From Kuschelorhynchus macadamiae (Eukaryota > Arthropoda > Insecta > Coleoptera > Curculionidae): a stretch of DNA of 64,000 nucleotides. The notes under the pieces are model-generated. The model was not told the DNA's origin and ran no database searches. It saw nothing but the letters and a program-made list of their open reading frames with translations. Positions 31,679 to 42,790 of this stretch are shown here, piece by piece (the first letter of the stretch is position 1; each line of letters starts with the position of its first letter). Made by a program: the position numbers and the translations under genes. The DNA lies in NCBI GenBank assembly GCA_030620095.1, contig JAUTXW010000597.1, forward strand, positions 124,001 through 188,000, given 5' to 3'.

Positions 31679-32011
31679 GATATGAAAACAATTTCAAAGG
31701 AAGTTGTGACTCTACAAGTTTCGAGTGTACTATCACAGTTGAGGACAATCTTAATTCAAGTGTATTAAGTTCTAATAATGACTTGCTCATGACTCTTATT
31801 GCAACCAATGAAGATCAATCTTACACCGGAAAAACCGTATTGCTATTGGCATTGCCTTTAAAAAATTCAACGTTTTCATTTTCTCAGCAGTATTACAGTG
31901 CTGTGTATTCCATTCAGGAATCAGACAGTGATATGGCTACAATCACAATATCAGATGTTATATCTTTAATTGGTGCCGATCCTGGTGATATCAGTATTAC
32001 TTTGGATGATG
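31679..32011 (+). CDS. Exon 8, one cadherin-like repeat
   Basis: It is 333 bp (111 codons), the longest unit, between ATTTTTAG and GTAAGTTG. It encodes Y-E-N-N-F-K-G, D-N-L-N-S-S-V-L, M-T-L-I-A-T-N-E-D, K-T-V-L-L-L-A-L-P and Q-Y-Y-S-A-V-Y-S-I. It is one of the few units with two cysteines (S-C-D-S-T-S-F-E-C-T), a possible disulfide across the first strands. Confidence 0.87.
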
Positions 32012-32232
32012 GTAAGTTGCTAAAAATAGTCAGACTTGGCAATAAATACTGAAATGTTAATTATATTATATACCTAGAAAATACACAAGTTCGTTTTTCT
32101 ATGCAATTGAGAAGTCCTATATTTAAATAACTTTAAAATTCGTTTTGGCATAGAACATTTTCTCAATATCACAACAAGGATAACTAAAAAACTGTTTAAT
32201 AATAATAATAATAATAATGATAATAATAATAA
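32012..32232 (+). repeat. Intron 8 start with a TAA trinucleotide tract
   Basis: AATAATAATAATAATAATGATAATAATAATAA (about 32199-32231) directly precedes the LINE at 32233; the rest is plain AT-rich sequence. Confidence 0.75.
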
Positions 32233-34241
32233 GCTAGTCTACAACCATGCTACCCGAAAAAAATAGGACATAATACCCGTTGCAGTACAGGCTAAACACC
32301 TGTTTGCCCAGCATGTACTAGATTCTAACAGGATGCATTGCAAATCGTATCTATCATATTGACAGTGATAACCTATTGGCCGAGGAACAGGCCCAGACCA
32401 TCAAGGACGCAAAGAACAACTTATCATCAACTCTGTGGTACTTTAGCAGGCACAGAAAAAACAACGCAACATACACACTGCTTTTATAGAGCATTTCTTA
32501 TTAAAGCATTTGACAGTGCACCACATTCCTGGCTCATAGACGTACTAGGAATATACAAAAATTCACCCTGTGATCATCAATGATAGAAGACACATCAATA
32601 GGGGAATTTACCAAGAAGGCTCGTTAAATCCACTTTGGTTCTGCTTAGCGATAAACCCTCTATCCATGTTACATAACAATACAGGACATGACTTCAACAT
32701 CAAAGCCAATAGGCATGATTCCCGAAACATATCCCACCTTCTACGTATGGATGATATTAAGCTCTATGGTGAAAACCATAACTAATTAAAAAAGTTTATT
32801 GACGTGATATACACCTTCTCGAAAGATATCCGTATGGAATTTGGAATGAAAAAATGTAAAAACTTAAACATCGAAAAAGACAGACATTAATGGTTTTATA
32901 GCTCTACCCAGTGGAGAAATAGTTCTAGCGATGAAGCAAGGAGAGACCTACAAATACCTAGGATTTCAACAAGCTCTCTTCTGAAGACAGAAATGAACGC
33001 CGGGAATCTCATTACAACAAATAACACCTATACTGTGCCCGTGCTAACCTATAGTTTCGGAATTTTAAAATGGACTAACACGGAGCTAGAGGGACTACAA
33101 TGAACTATTCGCCTAATGATGACCAAGTACAAGTCACACCACCCAAGATCATCAACTCTCCGAATGACCTTACCACGAACTGAAGGTGGCAGATCTCTTA
33201 TTAACTTTACTAATTTGCAATCCCGACCGCTGCTAAAATTGGGAGATTTCTTCACCAACAAGGCACAAACATCAATCCTCCACCGCATAGTGACCTTAAG
33301 TAAAAACTCGTATTCTCCACTCAACTTCGCAAGTGACAACATCATCCTAAAGTCACTTTCAGATCCCAAGAAACAAGAATAGTGGACTCAGATGGCACTG
33401 CACGGCCGACATCACAATGACTTGAATCAGCCATACATAGATACATAAGCATCCAACAATAGGTGTCTGAAAGATGGACAACTATTCCCAGAGACAGAAG
33501 AATTTGTGATGACAATACAGGATCAACTTATTAACACACCAAATTCGTCATCAAAGATCAGTCCGTTGAATCCGATAAGGGGTCGAAAATGTAGCGAGAG
33601 ATCGGAGACTAGCCATCATATACCATCTGGCTGCTCTTACCTAGCAAACACGGACTACCTCCAGCGACATAACCAGGTATGTAACACTGCTTGCCAATAA
33701 ATACGGGCTCCTAAACACTTTTGGGTCCTATTATAAATACCAACCAAGTTAAGTGCTTGAAAATAATGCATTCAAACTGTATTACGACTGGGTAATTAAA
33801 ACCGACAGACGAGTGACGAATAATCGGCCTGATGTGGTACTGTTAAATATGGAAAGAAAGACAGCTTATTTGATAGACGTCGCTGTACCCAACAATAACA
33901 ACGAGTTGGATAAATATCAAGAGAAAAAGCCCAAATATGCGGAGATGCCCATAGAGATACAGCAGATGTGGCGACTGACTAAGGTTCATGTGATACCGAT
34001 CATATTATCATCAACTGGACTAGTTCCAAAAACATTAGAACGGAACCTGAAAACCATAAGACTGCGTACTAATACCTTCATCGACATCCACAAGGCAGTC
34101 CTGCACAGTACTTGCCACATAATGATAAAATTCTTACAGGACAACACATAAAACTAATAGAAACCAGCCCACTCCTTTTGATGCATGCATCCAGGATGGG
34201 CTCAGATTCCAATATTTGTTGAGAAATTGATTGTCAATTTC
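32233..34241 (+). pseudogene. R4/Dong-like non-LTR retrotransposon, 5'-truncated and broken
   Basis: Frames in order give: L-A-E-E-Q (32370s, shifted); reverse transcriptase with I-K-A-F-D-S-A-P-H-S-W-L (32500-32540); I-N-R-G-I-Y-Q-E-G-S-L-N-P-L-W-F-C-L-A (32600-32655); the catalytic box as R-M-D-D-I-K-L-Y (about 32740-32765); and Y-K-Y-L-G-F (32950s). A zinc-finger-like C-R-K-C...H-H...C is at about 33590-33640. A restriction-like endonuclease follows with R-P-D-V-V-L-L ... L-I-D-V-A-V-P (33820-33890) and E-K-K-P-K-Y. The frames 33506-33700 and 33753-34151 cover the end. RT followed by CCHC and a PD-(D/E)xK endonuclease is the R2/R4 layout. Several stops and shifts inactivate it. Confidence 0.8.
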
Positions 34242-34553
34242 GATAATAATGATAATAAATTTGTTTAAATTTGAATTTAATTTATCTTATGGTTTAATTT
34301 TTTGCTGATACAAGGCCTAACTGACTGTTATTATTTTTTCCCATTTTGTCTAATGTTTAAATATTCATTAAGTGAAGTTTAGTAAATTAATTTTTGCCGA
34401 TGTGTTTAAACTCATTTTCAGGAAATCTTCTTGCATATCGTAAATATCCAGAATCGCATCGACAAGCTTTGAAAAATAGACTTTTACATCTCTAGTAATA
34501 AAATTTGTTTTAAAGAAATACTCTCGAAACCTATTTTATTTTTATCTTTTTAG

Positions 34554-34874
34554 GTTATTCTGATTACTTTGAGTTTCACGTCATCGATTCATCATGGATT
34601 CTTAATATACTTCAGAATTTAGAAGCCGACATTCTAAGTGATAATACTGAACTAGTTATAACGCTAACAGCATCAAATGGGGACAAAACCAATCCTGAGT
34701 ACGCCAAAACTATGCTAATTATCAAATTGCCAGACAAAATAACGGTAGCGTTCGGTAGCCCGCAATATTATGGCGCGTATGTAATTGATGATTATGATAA
34801 ATCTGAAGTACTACTTGAGACCAATTCTGAAATTCAAGTTATTGGCCTTGAAAGTATTGAAATTTTGTTGGATT
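34554..34874 (+). CDS. Exon 9, one cadherin-like repeat
   Basis: It is 321 bp (107 codons) between CTTTTTAG and GTAAGTTT. It has Y-S-D-Y-F-E-F-H, Q-N-L-E-A-D-I-L, I-T-L-T-A-S-N-G-D, T-M-L-I-I-K-L-P, Q-Y-Y-G-A-Y and I-E-I-L-L-D. The L-E-A-D-I-L core carries acidic residues where most units have N-S-S. The split codon to exon 10 is T|CA (Ser). Confidence 0.86.
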
Positions 34875-35634
34875 GTAAGTTTAATATATTTTATATAGTG
34901 AACCATATTACTTATGTACATAGCCCAGTATATGGAGATTCAAACCCCAGGAAATTTAGGAAGTAGGCCATTTTTTTATTTGGAGATCTTTTAACGCTCT
35001 GTTCAAACCAAAGTTTAGATTGATACCTTCTCTGCAAGTTAAAAATTTTTTTTTTTGGTATTGCGATTTTTTTGTCAATATCTTACAAGACATTAAACAC
35101 AAACAATCCATATAATTATAATGTGTGCGCTCACTATCGTATATCTCTATTTTGCAGATACAAACTAATTATTGCATGTTGTAGAAATAGATTTGTATGA
35201 GAGTATGTACATCGATTAATTCGCGATAATTTGACCAATTTGGATAAACTTTTCAGGGATTATATAGGATATTACCGGAGTGGTTCCATAGCAAGAATAT
35301 TTAAAAAATGGAGTCAATTACTGGGCGACAAAAAAAATTTTTTTTGTTGTAACACAAATCAGAATAGCATAATCTAATAGAATGGACCTATCCAAATACG
35401 AAAATGAGAAATAGAAAGTTATAGCACGTAGGGTTTTATTGTTAGAGTTGTATAACCATATCGAATGTTACGATACTTAATATCTACGGAAAAAATGATT
35501 TCAGAAAATTCTTAACCCTGTTTATTGACTATGTTTACAGTTTTCGCCTATTAAACATACCATACATCTAAGAGAAAAGCAAACGAGAAAAATGTTATTT
35601 AGAACAATAATTAAACTTTATTTTTTCCGTTTAT
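34875..35634 (+). other. Intron 9, left part: no gene seen
   Basis: AT-rich sequence with no recognisable element. Confidence 0.5.
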
Positions 35635-37200
35635 GAGGTGTCCTATCTTCTCTTCAAAAACCAACAGTAGTCACCCATCATGGCTGAGTCACATCATCCT
35701 TGGTACTGAATTTCCATTGTTCTGATATCTTGGTGAAACCTTTCACCCTGCTCGTCACTAACAGCTCCCAAATTTTTAGGAAAAAATGACAGATGGGAAT
35801 GGAGGAAGTGAATTTTTAATGACATTCTGGCAGCAAGCGCTTTATAGGCATCTAAGAGTTCATTAACTAATTGTTCATAATTTACATCCATATTGTTGCC
35901 TAAAAATCCTCTTACTACATTAACAACTGAATTTCATGCTCTGAGTTCCTGCCTGGTAAGCTTTTCCGTAAAATTGACATCGTCCAGCAATTTTCTGATT
36001 TGTGGCCCAATAAAAATGCCTTCTTTTAATTTGGCATCACTTAACTGGGGAAAGACTTGTCTTAGTTTTTCATCAGCCCAAGTTTAATGTGAAAAGGAGG
36101 CAAAAGGACATTTTTGGGATCAACAAGAGGTATATATTTAACATTTTGATATCCCGGTTGAAATTGACTTCTTTCTGGTCAAATTTTTGTTACATAATGC
36201 TGATTTATTGCACGACTGTCTCATAAACAAAGAAAACAGCAATATTTTGTAAATCCCCCCTGAAGTCCCACTAAAATCGCTATAACTTTTAAGTCCCCAC
36301 ATATCTGCCATTTATACCTATTGTAGTTTATTTTATCCAAAATCGTGCGCATATTTTCATAATTTTCTTTCATTGCAACTGAATGGGCAACTGGTATAGA
36401 GGGTTTTAAATTTCCATTATGCAATAACACAGCTTTTAAGCTATATTTAGATGAGTCTATAAATAAGCGCCACTCACGGGGAGAATGTTCAATGTCAAGT
36501 TCCTGCATTAAACTGCCTATATCAGTACACGCGCACAACGAATTTTCCATACTGTAGAATTCAGAAAAAAATCGTAATTTTTCTTTCTTTGGCCAATAGG
36601 CTCTATTCCTTAAGACGGGAACCCAGAAGTTCTGACTGCTGCTTGGATAACCTCAAATCACGAACTAAATCATTTAATTCTCTTCGAACAATCAAATGTG
36701 GCTCGCCGGAACTGGGACCTGTGGTAAAAGTAGGATCAGTGCACTGTTCTTCTGAGCTGCCTGATGATGCGTTATCTCCATTATCTCCTAAATCAATAGC
36801 TTGCCAATTTAAAGGCGCAATCGGCACTGGCAAATTTGCATTATGAGGAACAGGTCGTATGGCAGATTGCTAATTTGGATATTCTATATTGTGCTTTCCC
36901 TTTTTGGAATAAGCTTCAGTCTTTGTCAGGCAAAAATAACAATCGTCAGAATGATTGGTGGGTTCTCGCCATACCATTGGAATTGCAAAAAGCATACTTT
37001 TTCTCTTTCCCTTCATCCACTGCACCAATGATACACTACAACTAACACAACACACATGGGGAGCCCATCGCTTATCTTGATCCCCAATTAACACACCAAA
37101 ATATTTAAAGTAGGCTTTTTTTACATTTTCGGAAAATGGCCTGGCTTGTGATTTCACCAGAAATATATCAAAATTTGTCAGGACAAATTTTGCAACTTCG
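35635..37200 (-). pseudogene. Broken gene of a multicopy arthropod family, function unknown
   Basis: Consecutive - strand frames read as one decayed protein. A cysteine-rich start is at 36870-37157 (H-V-C-C-V-S-C ... C-Y-F-C, zinc-ribbon-like). Next is 36603-36833 (P-L-N-W-Q-A-I-D-L-G-D), then 36221-36550 (W-R-L-F-I-D-S-S-K-Y-S-L-K-A-V-L-L-H-N-G-N), and 35694-35891 (H-F-L-H-S-H-L-S-F-F-P-K-N-L-G and E-R-F-H-Q-D-I). The frame stops after Y-Q-G, although M-M-G-D-Y-C-W-F continues beyond the stop. I recall near-identical peptides as highly repeated predicted proteins in arthropod genomes, which suggests mobile-element origin; no activity is known to me. Confidence 0.7.
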
Positions 37201-37546
37201 GCGCGTTTATTTTATGTCTAATGTTGTAAACAACCCAGTCTAGGTAATTTTTCCGTTGTAAAATGGACCCATTTTAGCCGCCCCACAATAAAATTGTTTA
37301 CCTGCCGATATAAAAGGTTCTAATTAGGCCATTAAGAAATGGTACGTATTCCGGCTTTCCAAATATTTTTTTTATTATTGGGAGGGTATTTCCATTGTGA
37401 AAATAATGTGCCTGTGTTAGAAAAATCTTGTCAGCCAGTGATCATTTAGGTGTGCGCCGGAACCAATGTATATTCACCATATTATCAGGAGAAAAAAGTA
37501 TGCATGTTAATATTGGGTTTTATATGGTTTTCGAGGTTTTTAATGG

Positions 37547-37588
<42 letters not shown>

Positions 37589-38513
37589 ATATATATATAT
37601 ATATCATAAGTGTTAGACATTTTTGAAAATTGAACGACTTTTTTATTATCAAGAATGAATGAAAAACCTGACAAAATAAAAAATACATAAAACAGCTAGT
37701 TTTGTTTAATAAATCAGTATATGACATTTGATACCATCACATTAAAGACCATAAAGTGCTTAAAAATCTTTTTCTAGCACTGAATAAAAAAGTAGAAATT
37801 TTGTTTTCAGCAATTTTAAAACTGAACATTGGTGCTCGAAATATCTTTATGCAAAAATTATACACTTGAAAATATACCACTTTTGGCTCTCGACTTCTGA
37901 GTTGCCCCGTAGTTTTCGACGTATAATGCAATGGAGTTTTATAAAAACCAAAATAAGAATTTGTACCATGTCCTTTGGTTCCAAGACGCGTTTACAACTT
38001 TCAGATTTTAAAGTTGACAGGAGATGTCAGTGGGAGGAAACTGAATCCGACCGATTTATCTCAAAAACTATAATATTTAAGAAAAAAAAATCATTATGGC
38101 AATTTTTGTATAGGATATCCTGATATAATCGCCTTATCTGCAATATTTTGGCAAATATTGGCAAAATAATTGATTTTTCTTAAACTTGCGTAGATTTTAG
38201 CAATATAAACTGTGGCTAGTTCAAAGGGGCACTCAAAGAGCTACAGTTTAAAAAAAGAGAGCTACATTTTTAAAAAGGTCGGATCTATCAAATACGATTT
38301 ATTAACCTCTCTGAATTAACTTGTAATGTTTATACTTATAGCACACAGTAATATTATCAACACTAACTACTTTCAGGTTATTTTTTTAATAATTTGAGGT
38401 GCAGATCGAATTAACCAAAATTAAATATTTTTTTAGGATTTTCCCTTAACTAATGTTACATTTATTTTGTTAATATGACAGAACCTTAACTAAACTAACA
38501 CAATATGTTTTAG
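37201..38513 (+). other. Intron 9, right part: microsatellite, no gene seen
   Basis: An (AC/AT)n tract, CACACACACATATATATA..., with one TGTAT interruption, covers about 37549-37604. A fragment at 38130-38165 (CTGCAATATTTTGGCAAATATTGGCA) is related to the dispersed repeat at 4665 and 6560. Confidence 0.6.
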
Positions 38514-38816
38514 CATTTTCGGAAAACTTTGAAGTTTTATTAGATTCTGAATCTAAATGGACAGTTAATTTGATAAACCCGCTTAATGTAAGTATTTTAA
38601 CCCAATATTTAGAATTGAAATTACTGATGACGATTACCAAAATCGGCGTGAGGTACGGCGAAGCTGGACTGAGCATAAAACTGCCATCACTGAGTTTTTC
38701 GCAAGATACTTATGCAGGTTCATATTCAGTTAATGATGAAGAGGAGGGAGTTGTCGATCTTAGTGATATTACGATGGATAACATAGATCCCCAATATGTT
38801 CAAATTAATCTGAATC
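38514..38816 (+). CDS. Exon 10, one cadherin-like repeat
   Basis: It is 303 bp (101 codons), the shortest complete unit, between ATGTTTTAG and GTAAGTGA. It has F-S-E-N-F-E-V-L, N-P-L-N-V-S-I-L, L-M-T-I-T-K-I-G, G-L-S-I-K-L-P, D-T-Y-A-G-S-Y-S-V and V-Q-I-N-L-N. The loop after the L-P motif is only five residues, which explains the shorter length. The next junction is C|AA (Gln). Confidence 0.85.
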
Positions 38817-39586
38817 GTAAGTGACACGTTGACTTGATTTACACGTATTGGACACAATAATCTACACACACTAGGCTCTATACCTACTAGCGGAATGAAT
38901 TATATGCGAGAAAAGGGAGTCTTGTTACTAGAGGATACTTCAAAACAAAGATATGAAACACACCTACAAGAAACACTACACAGAAATTTTTCATCACGTC
39001 ACAACTACACTATAAACAGCAAATTCAGCACTTTGTTTTTATGCAAAAATCTTAATTTTAGATTCCAGAAATAAATAGGACACCTAAGAATATCGGCTTT
39101 TACTAATCCTTTGCTAATGGACAAATTTTCACACATGGATGAATGAAATTTTCGCCTCCCAAAAGTAATTAGTTAGAATCAGATAATTTTTTTGACGGAT
39201 TCAAAAAACGTTGACACCAAAGATAAAACAATGTTTAGGCAAACCGCGAAAATTATATAAAAATGTATATTTTCGTAATGCATTTAAAATGTATTGATTG
39301 ATCTTAGGATGTTTTGTAGTGCCCCAGTGACTGATTTCTTATTCAATAGTTGGTGTGAGTTCCGAAATACCGACGAATTTGCGGGGATGAATTGCTTACT
39401 CCCTTAAACTTTTAGATGTCGTTTTACTACGTCAAGAATTGAAGTCTATTTATGATCAATTTCAAAACAAAAAGTTTAAGAGAGCACCTCGCTCACAAAT
39501 AATGACTGAAGCTCTTTTTCCTAGCTTAAGATTCTGATTTAAACTTATACCTACTTGATACTAAACAAGTAATAATAGGTTTATTA
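38817..39586 (+). other. Intron 10, left part: no gene seen
   Basis: AT-rich sequence with no recognisable element. Confidence 0.5.
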
Positions 39587-40081
39587 ATCGACTTCAAAAA
39601 AGGAGGGGAGTCTCAATTCGTATTTTTTATGTTTGTTCGCGCATATTAAACAGTTTGGCCGATTTTAAAGAGTAAAACGTCAAGGACGTTACTATGGTGG
39701 TCTCGTATATTTTGATTTGAAATTCGTTCACCCGTTTTTTTGTAACATTAATATAAAAAAACACAGGTATAGGGGCGATATACGCAGAGCGTTTTATAGT
39801 TAAATTTACATTGTTTTAAATAAACATACAACCCAATTTGCTAAAAGATATCTCTTTTGCTTTCCGTTATGTAATTTTATTAATTTAAAAGTTTAAATTT
39901 TCAAATTATTAATTTGGTATTCGGATAGTACGAGTTAAATAGGTTTAGGTACATATGTATTATTATTATTGTTATCACAATAGTTAATAAAAACTAAAAT
40001 ATCTCGAAAGTGTTAAATATGTTTAACTCAAAAATAATTTACTTTTTTCTATTGTTCTTAAGTATTTATTATAAAATCTAA

Positions 40082-40095
<14 letters not shown>

Positions 40096-40147
<52 letters not shown>
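40096..40147. repeat. (AT)n microsatellite
   Basis: About 26 perfect AT units. Confidence 0.92.
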
Positions 40148-40151
<4 letters not shown>

Positions 40152-40494
40152 TAGAATTTTTCTTTAGCCATATTTTATATGTGGGACCTTATTTTCTTGG
40201 GTTAAATTAACAATGAAAAAACTTTCTCACCTTAAATCAACGTTTCGCTCATTGTGTTGAGCTTTCTCAAGATTTTATTGTTTCTTGATTCCTAAAATTT
40301 TTTTTTATTAAAAACACAATAAAAATATATACATACGTACACGTAAACATCCTTATATACATTGAGACGTTAAATGGCTTAAAATGACTAAAATTGTACA
40401 CTTTATAACGAACTTGAAAAATACGTTTTTTGGTTAGTAGACACAAATATGAACCTTGAAGGAGCAATTTGCTTGGTGGAATGTTTATATTATG

Positions 40495-40847
<353 letters not shown>

Positions 40848-40855
40848 ATAATATA

Positions 40856-41546
40856 CACGGTGGGCTAAAAAAAATTTCCACATTTTAAATTTTTGAATAA
40901 CTTTTTTATTTGTTAAATATTTTTAATAAAATTTGAGGCATGTATTCTTTGATATATAGGTTATAGAAAAACATATAGAGAATGTATGATATTCAATTGT
41001 CTTTTTTTACAGGGTCACTGGAAAAAGTATGTACTACTTTTCAAGTTATATATGGGCTATTTTCCTTCCCATAAGGTCCTTATTGAAACTTTCATTTTTC
41101 TTCGGAAACTATAATATTTCAAACTTTGCCTACCTTAAAGTTACTAATAAATTATAATTTTTTCCAAACACAGCTTATAATAAAAAAACATATTACTGCA
41201 GCAAGTTTGCAACATGTAAGATATACCTACGATGTCCTTAAATGTGCGATAAAATAAATATTAATTGAAATATTTAAAATAAATAAAAAGCAGATTTGTT
41301 GCTAAGATATTTAAGATGTTACTTAGGCTTATCCTCAAAATATGAAAAATATTTTTTGCCAGCGTTTTATATAAAACTCATCTTTTAAATCGCCCTGTAC
41401 AATAAAAAAATTGATTCTCAATAATTTTGAATATGTCGTTCTGTAATCAATATCTCTGCAAATATATCTCGAAAATTGTATTAAATGATAGTAAATAAAA
41501 AGTTATTAAACATTTAAAAATGTGGACATTTTTTATGCCCACCGTG
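40856..41546. mobile_element. Tc1/mariner-type MITE, 691 bp, TA target duplication
   Basis: It starts CACGGTGGGC (40856) and ends GCCCACCGTG (41546), perfect inverted repeats flanked by TA at 40854-40855 and 41547-41548. The similarity goes on inward (CCACATTTT...TAACTTTTTATTT on both sides). No transposase frame. It inserted at the edge of the (AT)n tract. The TA duplication identifies the Tc1/mariner superfamily; the autonomous partner is not in the window. Confidence 0.93.
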
Positions 41547-42015
41547 TATATCAAAAAAATATACCTACACGTATTACCTATACTCACTGGTAACTCACGT
41601 TACTATTTTGGAGTTGAACTACCGAGTAAATTTGGTCAATGCTGGGGTTGGAATTGTATTATAGTTTACATTTAGTTTACTTGGGTGTATTTTAGCCTAC
41701 AGTTGCAAGGCCCCCAAAATATTTCTGCGCAAGGCTTGACATGCGAATTCGTTATTGGTCTGTTTGGACATTTATAAATGTCCTACATGAAGTCAATATT
41801 GCCATTTGACACTGGGCTCAGCGATTGGATGGAAATAGCAGTTTGCGCTTCTGCAGTTCCACAAAAAGCTCCTGAGAGCAAATGATTTGGGCAACAGTTT
41901 TAATAGATATAAGGCTATATATCTGGTTTATATGTAATGTAATATAAAAAACATCAACTATATTTTGTTTATTACTTTTTACTTCTTAGCGATTTTTTTT
42001 TTGAAGTCGGTTCTA

Positions 42016-42466
42016 TTTTTTTAAAATATTTTTTTTGTATTGCATTCGCGACAAGGTTGAGTTAATTGCTTAATTAGTTATAGATATAAATGTTTTGTAA
42101 AACAAAGAAGTAGGTTCTCTCGTTTAATCTTTAAGTTTAAATAGTAAGCATAAGCAGTATGTTTATAATCGGGTTCAACTTTAAACATGGCGCTATACAA
42201 GATCTTTACTCTTAACATCGATCTGAAATTATTTTTATTAATAACAAAGTTAGCTTAAGGGCTTTCGTATTCTATTTTCAGATCGGAAACATTTTTTAGA
42301 CAATGCGTAAACACGATTTTTTTAGTTTCATTACTTATTTCAAGTTACAAATTACTTCAAATTTCGCAATTTGATAAATTGGTAAATGATTTTAAAAACA
42401 AAACCCACAGTAGACACTTCCACAGAGTACCACAAATAAAATAATCAATTGATTTCTTTTTTACAG
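42016..42466 (+). other. Intron 10, right end: no gene seen
   Basis: AT-rich sequence ending in the acceptor CTTTTTTACAG. Confidence 0.6.
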
Positions 42467-42790
42467 AATACGATGATTACTTCTACGTAGAGTACACTGA
42501 AGAAAAATGGAACTTACGTGTTTCAACACCTCTGCCACCATCGATAACAGAGTCTCAAGATACCCTGATAACAAATATGTTTGCTGTGAGAAAAACAGAC
42601 AACACAACATTAGCAAAATCTACTTTAATAATTAACTTAATTAAGAATAGCTCCATAGATGCTCCAAGATTTTCTACGTTTACGTTTTATGGCTCTTATG
42701 TAAATTCCGACCCTCCCGCTGTTGAATTACATGAACCAATCAGCTTGTCACAGGAAAACAATGTTTCAATAGACAGTGTTTATATTGATC
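42467..42790 (+). CDS. Exon 11, one cadherin-like repeat
   Basis: It is 324 bp (108 codons) between TTTTTTACAG and GTAAGTAT. It has Y-D-D-Y-F-Y-V-E, T-P-L-P-P-S-I-T, N-M-F-A-V-R-K-T-D, S-T-L-I-I-N-L-I, then P-R-F-S-T-F-T-F-Y-G-S-Y-V and S-I-D-S-V-Y-I. The second half (from about base 42604) is closely repeated at 49692-49876. A cryptic acceptor-like ATAG|AT lies inside this exon at the place where exon 15 now begins. Confidence 0.86.
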
